A stretch of DNA of 64,000 nucleotides, taken from the NCBI GenBank assembly GCA_023313575.1, contig JAJTTP010000009.1, positions 868,001 through 932,000 on the forward strand, in the 5' to 3' direction. Position 1 is the first letter of the stretch, and each line of letters opens with the position of its first letter. The notes under the pieces are model-generated. The model made no database searches, was not told the origin of the DNA, and was given only the letters and a program-made list of their open reading frames with translations. The position numbers were made by a program, and so were the translations under genes. This DNA is from Eutypella sp. D-1. Lineage: Eukaryota; Ascomycota; Sordariomycetes; Xylariales; Diatrypaceae. Shown in pieces: positions 57,792-64,000 of this stretch.

Positions 57792-58494
57792 CCTATGTGT
57801 GGAGAGACGGAGAGAGAAGGGGGGGGGGGGGGTAGGTAGTTGACTGGGCTGACCGGTCGACCCGCGGGGTCGGCTCAATCAAGGGAGAAGGAAGGGCGTT
57901 TTTGATTGATCGGGGGAGGTTTTTTATGTAAACATGTTAACGGGAAAGCATAGCGTTGCTGTCTTTTTTCATCTTGTTCATTTTTTTTCTCTTTCATCTG
58001 CGCTCCTCCTCTTCTCTTCTCCTCTTTTCGGCATCGTTGCGTTGTGTTGCGTTTGTGTTGTGGAAATCCCAACCGGGGAGGGGTGCGGGGGTGGGGAGAG
58101 AGATTCGATACACCACCAGTGAACAGACGGACGGGGCAGGGACAGACGGACAGAAATGGATGCCGGGAGCTGGAACGGGGAAGAAGGGGGGTGTCTGGAG
58201 TTTCCTTGTATATATGTTTTGTTTTATTTTGGTTGGTTGAATGGCTGCACAGTCGGTTAGCCCAGACTGGATGGATGGATGGATGGATGGATAGATTGGA
58301 TGGGACGGCACGGTGCGGTATGGTATATACATCTATCACGGGCGATACAGAGGAGGCTTCCCCCCTTGGAAACTGGCTGAGGCTACCCTACCCGACTATG
58401 CTATCGAGAAGCACCTTAGCTAGCTCGTGCGAGGAGGAGCTGGGAATATAGGCGTTACCTATATATAAGTATGTTCTCCATTGCACCTGGGACC

Positions 58495-58503
<9 letters not shown>

Positions 58504-58538
<35 letters not shown>
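58504..58538. repeat. (TG)n microsatellite
   Basis: About 17 uninterrupted TG units in the gene-free region between MCM10 and AIM21. Confidence 0.95.
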
Positions 58539-58539
<1 letters not shown>

Positions 58540-59027
58540 GGATAATACCGCAACCATCTAGATCCAAGTTCTTAGACTAAATCCTATATATTATCTATCC
58601 ACAGTAAAACTCGCAGCCCATCCGGTGGACGTGTCGAGAGAGCTCGTATCTGATGGCGACAGCAGCAATAGTGGATATACAGCCAGCCAGTCAGTCAGGT
58701 ACATACTCGGGGGGGCAAGGCGGGGAGCAGGTATTACTTCAGATTCCCTTACACAAAGGTGAGGGGGGCGGGGCGACAGATGACCACAAGAGCCAACACA
58801 CAGACATCCCCAAGAGGGATTAAGCACCGGTAGTATATCAAGAAAGAGAAGACGGAACGGGCAACCTGTGTGTGTCTAATTTTTTTTTTAAAAAAAGGGG
58901 AGGGTGGGGTGTTAATCTGCAAGTATAGTCATATCCTACGGCAGGCAGGAATCATTACCCTGTTACCTGCTATTAGAACACACACGACACACGACACAGT
59001 ACACACAACACGACAATGACAGCGAGA

Positions 59028-59028
<1 letters not shown>

Positions 59029-59064
<36 letters not shown>
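59029..59064. repeat. (CGA)12 trinucleotide repeat
   Basis: Twelve tandem CGA units outside any gene, between MCM10 and AIM21. Both strands are open here in some frames, but only as simple repeat. Confidence 0.95.
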
Positions 59065-59442
59065 TGATGTAAACATACATAAACACGTTATTATGTGCCC
59101 CTATCTCGCCCCTCCTTTGATTGTTTTTTTTTCTTTCGACTTTTTTGTTTTTGGGGTCCCGTCCCCCCCCTCCCCCCTTTTCATGCAAAATGATAATCCA
59201 CAAGCTTGGTAATCAAGACACTAATTGGATACAACGGCCTCTTCTCAAGTTAATCCCTAGTGACCAAGTACCCAATAGTGATATTGATGTCTAGAAGGGG
59301 TGGGGAGAAGGGGGGGGGGGGTCGGTGGCAAGTAGCAAGGAGCGTAGCTATTACATAGTAGCGAATGAAAGCGAAGTTTGTCACTGGTCCGAGAGCCCGT
59401 GAAGCATAGACTCATGTCGCGTGCAGCCAACCCAGTCAAGGT

Positions 59443-62256
59443 TCAATCTTCTACCACCTCGCTCTTGACATTCTCGACCGCTTCAACCTGGTCCCCTGGC
59501 TTCTTCTCTATTGTCTCTTCGAGGATAGGCTGTCCGGCCGTGTTTGTAGCAAGGGTCTTGGTCTCCTCTTCGGCTGCCGGTTTCTTCGCGGCCTCCTCGG
59601 TGTTCTCCGCAGATTCCTCCTTCTCCTCGACCGACTTTTCTGCTTCAGCGGGCGCCTGGCTTATAGACTCTGTGGCTATAGGATCGGCAGCATCTTCGGG
59701 ATCCTTCGCTGGCTCTTGGGATTTAGGTAGCTCAACCTCGTGCACTGCACTCTCTACGGTCTTTTTCGGCTCCTCCGTAGGCTGCTCCATGGGCTCGCTC
59801 TCGACCGTGATGGTTCCCTCCTCGTCGATGCTAAACAGGGTCAGCGTCGTCGAGAAGCTTAGGACGGGCTGCTTATTATTAGCAGATGTGGGCGGTGGCG
59901 TCGACTTGGTGGTAGCGGCGGTGTTTCTAGTTGGGGCCCTCCGCTGCGGACCGCGGGCACGACTTTTCCTAGCGTCGGACAAGGGCACCTTCTCCTTTTC
60001 CTCCGCCTGGCCAGATGCCGCTGGGGGCTCTTCTTTCTTTGGAGCCTGCGGGCCTAGCTGCAGACGCTTGTTAAGGTCGGACATGAACCCGGCCTGAAGC
60101 GCAGCTATCTTCCCTCCCAGGGGCTTCGCAGGTACTGGCGGCTTCTGAGTGGCGGCGGGTCCTGTTGACTGCTTGGCATCAGGGGCACTCTTCTGGATCT
60201 TAGCCGGCCGTTCAGGGATAGACTGCTTCGAGCTCACGTCGTCCCCGGAGCCCTGTTTCTTAGGACGTGTGGGAATCGCTGGGACGGCAGAACCGGTGGA
60301 GACTGGGGCGTCGGCTTTAGTAGTCTCCCCTTCGGATGGAGTATTTTCGCCCGACTCAGGACCAGATACTGTCGTTGTGTACTGTAAAGAATCGGGGCTG
60401 TCTTCCCATATATCTCGACTGGGAAAACGCTGGGGGCTTGGCGTGCTCTTGATCTTTTGAGCGATGTGTGACTGATGCGCAGCATAGGTAGGTGGCTTCT
60501 GCTGTCGGTACAAGAAACTGTCAGGAGTGACGGCTTCCTTCTCGGCGAGCTCTTCCTGCTTGCGAGCAAAAGCTTGTGCGGGCGTCTCATTTTCACGGGA
60601 GGGTACATCTTTGGTTGATAGATGCGGGCTCAGAAGATCCCCTGTCACCTCGGGGGTGGACACCTCGGCCGTGGCGTGAACGCTGCTAGGCGCGTCTTCC
60701 CAGACGTCGCGGCTTGGGAACCTCTGGTGATTCTCCCTCGGCCTCTCGGCCGTGACAGACTTATTACCGGATTTCTCATCATCGGTAAAAAGAGGCTCGT
60801 ACTCCTTGACGTCGTCGAGGGGCGTCGACTGAAGTTCCACCGGAGGCGGGCTATACACACTAGTGGGTCGGCTTTTTGGCTCGTCATCACGATAGTCGTG
60901 AAGTGGCTCAACAGCGGGATGGAGGCCGTAGGCTGTAGGATCCTTGGCGACTTCGTCGGACGCCAAAATCGGAGCGGAGGGTCCATCGTCGACAGTCTGA
61001 TCAACGGGTGACTGCTTGTCACCGAAGTTGAGGTACCCTTTGTGATGACCTCGGTCACTCACTTCTATGACATTATTGTCGCCACCAGCATCCGCAGTGG
61101 ATTTGTTAGGCGATAGGAGGTCCTTGGGGGCAGCAGATGACGGGCGTGACATGCGCAATGCGTATTCCTCGGTTGCTTTGAAACCGACCTCTTCGCTGGG
61201 GATGGCGTCGTTTTCCTGAGACGTACCTGCAATTGGTTAGAATGACTCGAGAGTTAGTTGGTAGACTATATTACCAGAACCAGCGCCACGGCTAGCAGTG
61301 TCGTGAACAATCTTGTTCAAGTCCTCGCTGCTCATGGAGTAGTCGTTCGGGCGGTCATGGAGATATTTGTATCGCTCCTTCAGTCGCAACTCGGGATGCT
61401 TCTCGTAGTACGCCTTTTCCAGCTTATCGGAAGGTGTCACACCGTGACCGTGCAGACCGTAGCTTCCCGGGGGAGGCTCGTTGACGCCGCGGGAACTAGA
61501 CCTTCGCGTGTGGCCACTACGGGTTCCCGTTCTTCCGCCAGTCTCCGAGGGCGCGCCAGTCGGGGCAGGAGAAGGAGCTTGGACGTCGCCGGCATGGGGA
61601 TACATGGGGACGCGCTGACCAATCTCGGGAATGCCGTCATCGACCTCAACCTGCGAGAGCTGACTAGTCGTGCTCGCTTTCTTCTTTAAGCTTCGGTTCG
61701 AAGGGTGTTGCTCAGTGCTACTGGGGCGACCGATACCAAAGGCAGCGGCTCGGTCGGAATCGGTTCGGGTAACTGCAGCTACACGTTGCCTGGAATTCTC
61801 AGGGGGCATGGTAGGCTTAGGAGCATGCAACTTGAGGTCCTCGGCGATAGTTCGAGTTTGCTCTGGTGAGGTAGAACTCCGACGACTTGGCTCGGGAGAA
61901 GGGTTTTGATCCTGTATGACCTCATAAACCTCATATTCCTTACCCTCTTCGCCCGGACCGGGATGGTCAAGGCTAGCAGGGCGCTCCAGCTCATTTCCGA
62001 GATGACTAGCGCTGTGACCGGAAGTGCGGCGGGTGTCGAGGGGGCCCTTGGGAGGGAAGGGTGCCTCGTTCAATGGGGAGGGGGCGAATCGATGGGGATT
62101 CGGAGAGACGGAACGGTTGAATCGGCTCTTAGAGGTTGGACGGGGAGGGATGGCGGGCGGAGAGGGGCCGGTGGCACTACCCTTCTCCTGACTCCTAGAG
62201 GGACGGGGAGGAATCGGAGGAATCGCCGGTTTCGATTGGTTGTCGGCGGTAGACAT
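59443..62256 (-). CDS. AIM21: AIM21-type actin regulator
   Basis: Exons 62256-61275 and 61226-59443 join in frame to 921 residues (donor GTAATA, acceptor TTGCAG). In yeast, Aim21 with Tda2 limits actin filament growth at endocytic patches; role by family. The N-terminus has proline motifs of the SH3-ligand type (I-P-P-I-P-P-R-P, A-I-P-P-R-P). The middle is disordered but has E-K-A-Y-Y-E-K-H-P-E-L and S-S-E-D-L-N-K-I-V. A motif R-F-P-S-R-D-V/I-W-E-D-x-P occurs twice, at about 496 and 594. Later come V-P-A-I-P-T-R-P and K-P-P-V-P-A-K-P-L-G-G-K-I-A-A-L-Q-A-G-F, the family core. The C-terminus is an acidic Glu/Ala/Pro-rich tail. No membrane segment. Confidence 0.87.
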
Positions 62257-62275
62257 TGTGGTTGTAATAGAGCGG

Positions 62276-62323
62276 ATACTGGGTTGATACTGAGTTGATA
62301 ATGGGTTGATACTGGGTTGATAT
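62276..62323. repeat. Imperfect tandem repeat in the AIM21 leader/promoter
   Basis: Four imperfect copies of a 12-13 base unit around TGGGTTGATACT, starting 20 bases upstream of the AIM21 start codon. Confidence 0.8.
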
Positions 62324-63202
62324 GGGGGGGGAGGGCGGCGTGAACTGGGTTAAATTTATTAGACTTTGATAATAGGCTTCGTTTGAGATGAGCAACTATC
62401 GTCACATTGTAGGTTAGTGAGTCAAGTCCGTGATGCTAGAAAAGAGCAAAAAATAAGAGACAAGAGACAAGAAATAAGAGACAAGACACAAGACAGAAGA
62501 CACAAGAAACAAGAAACATGCCTAGATATGTAGGTATGGTATAGGCGGGTTATAGGCAGGTCACAGGTGGATATAGTACTTTGAAGTAGATATATCATCA
62601 TCATATCCTGTGCGCCCCCATCCATGCATGTATGTCATAACCCTCACCCCCCCTCCCGCCACAAAAGACAACCACGATGCAATGCAGATCATACACACCG
62701 CATAAAAATTCCGTCTGAACCGCCGTTGCCTATTGTTCCGCGGGTAAGAGGTACGTACAGCAGATCGATCGGGTGGAAATATGACTGATGCAATTGAATA
62801 CGAGCTCTCTAACTACCTAGGTAGCTTTATGTCTAAGATTGAATTAGATGAGATGAGATGAGGAAATAGTGATGAGGAGCAAGGAAGAAGACAATGAGAT
62901 GATAGATAGCCTTGCTCTTGAAATTTGAGATCGGTATGAGGGGCATTGGCTACGTGGAACGCATCGACACTTTCGACACCTACTAGGTAGTACAGGTAGA
63001 CAATAGGAGAGAAACCAGTCACAGTAGGAGTAGTAGAGTGAGGGCCAGGGTTAGGGTCAAGGTCAGGGTCAGGGTCAAAGCCCGTGCGGTAGTGGTAGTA
63101 GTGGTGGTGGTGTTGGTGTTGGTGGTGGGTTGCAACGATCACACGCCTCTCTGCAGCGGCCTCACCATGACTGACTCAGAGATGACCTGTGATTGCTGAT
63201 GC

Positions 63203-63258
63203 GAGGGGAAAGAGGGAAGGGAGGGAAAGAGGGAAGGGAGGGAAAGAGGGAAAGGCAA
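63203..63258. repeat. 17-base purine-only tandem repeat
   Basis: About three copies of a G/A-only unit (gggagggaaagaggaa type) in gene-free DNA. Confidence 0.85.
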
Positions 63259-64000
63259 ATAAGGAGAAAAGGGGCCGGTCTGATGTTCTGATGTTCTGGT
63301 GTCCCAGGAACACAAGAAAAACAAAAAAACAAAAGGAGCGATGAGGGGCACAAACCACGGGGTAGTCAGTCAGATAGAAAGTAGGATTTAATGCTTACAC
63401 CACTATTCATGGATTAATCTGTATCACGATGTATGGTCCTTTTTCCAATATATGTTTACAGGCTAATTGCCGGTTCTCTGGAGGGTTAAAAGTGTTTAAA
63501 AAGGGTAAAAGATGGCAAGGGAGGGTGTAAGAGTCAGGAAATAACAGTTATGGGTGAGTTATTTCTATTTGTTTAAAAAAAGAAAAGGAAAAACCAGCTC
63601 TTATTTGAGTTCTGCTGGTGAGAAGTATATGAGAAGGATATATGGAAAGGCTACGCATACTGACTCGACTACTATAAGACGCATAGAAATCGTTAACCTC
63701 TTGGGTAGGTCTACTTCAGTTAAGTACGGGCAGGTTTTCTGTTCTCGGCTTTTAACTATGTCGATGTCATCGAATCAACCACTTAACCACGTTCCATCCG
63801 ATTAGGTACAGCGCCCCCCCCCCCTGTTTACCGAACAAGGATCATCATTACGCACTACCAGTACCACTACATATAGGACTAAATGTAGATACGTACCTGA
63901 TTGCCTACCTACTATGCACCAGGTAGAGGTAACTATATACATACATACAGCAGCAGCCCTGGAGGTGTCTGCTATTAGGTACTCTAGGTAGGTAGGTATT

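Larger units (their letters stand above)
57792..59442. other. Convergent intergenic region between MCM10 and AIM21
   Basis: No supported gene. Simple repeats are concentrated here: a G run at 57820-57832, (GGAT)n at about 58271-58292, (TG)n at 58504-58538, (CGA)12 at 59029-59064, and G/C runs near 59163-59178 and 59309-59320. Confidence 0.55.
62257..64000. other. AIM21 upstream region and window end, no supported gene
   Basis: Repeat-rich: a tandem of about 12 bases (tgggttgatac) at 62276-62323 directly before AIM21, purine-rich imperfect repeats (gacaagaaac type) at 62455-62517, GGGTCA/GGGTTA units at 63046-63080, a 17-base purine repeat at 63203-63258, and a TAGGTA-rich end. No frame looks like a protein. 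Confidence 0.5.

Noticed and set aside
58262..58300. GGATGGATGG and other regular repeats as a possible CRISPR array
   Set aside because: Simple short tandem units without spacers, in a eukaryotic genome.
63040..63085. GGGTTAGGGTCAAGGTCAGGG-type units near the window end as telomere
   Set aside because: Only one TTAGGG-like unit; the others differ, and the sequence continues beyond it as ordinary intergenic DNA.

Overview
This window is nuclear DNA from a filamentous ascomycete (Pezizomycotina, most likely a Sordariomycete). The evidence is genes broken by short GT-AG introns with CTAAC/CTGAC-like branch sites, a complex I ESSS-type subunit, a DASH-complex subunit, fungal-only families (AIM21, DUO1, a DUF7918-type protein), pyrimidine-rich leaders, and intergenic DNA scattered with TAGGTA/TACCTA motifs. 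I find no bacterial, viral or CRISPR features and no tRNA or rRNA I can defend. All gene models were spliced by eye: exon joins were accepted only where the reading frame closed exactly and the joined protein continued a recognisable family pattern.

Layout. 1-1.8 kb: 3' part of a DUF7918-type gene, cut by the window edge. 3.7-8.1 kb: three tandem genes for small related proteins, the middle one broken by an in-frame TGA at a tryptophan shared by the other two. Their beta-strand pattern loosely recalls the velvet fold. 8.1-10.8 kb: AT-rich DNA without genes, probably a decayed repeat. 10.8-26.4 kb: SCY1/SCYL2-like pseudokinase (-), mitochondrial branched-chain aminotransferase (+), complex I ESSS-type subunit (-), beta-lactamase-fold serine hydrolase (-), and a nuclear Sir2/Hst1-type deacetylase (-). 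30.2-34.7 kb: PMC1-type calcium ATPase (-). 34.7-42.7 kb: about 8 kb with no convincing gene, only a weak two-exon candidate near 38.1 kb. 42.7-48.9 kb: a SurE-TTL fusion (PBY1 type, -) and a conserved fungal protein of unknown role (-). 50.8-57.8 kb: DUO1 (+), RNH202 (-) and MCM10 (+). 59.4-62.3 kb: AIM21 (-).

How the genes relate. Most are independent housekeeping genes. The exception is 50-58 kb, where a kinetochore gene and two DNA-replication or genome-maintenance genes lie side by side, with clusters of ACGCGT-like (MCB) hexamers upstream of DUO1 and in the divergent RNH202-MCM10 promoter. This suggests shared G1/S control. The most novel-looking part is the tandem array at 3.7-8.1 kb.
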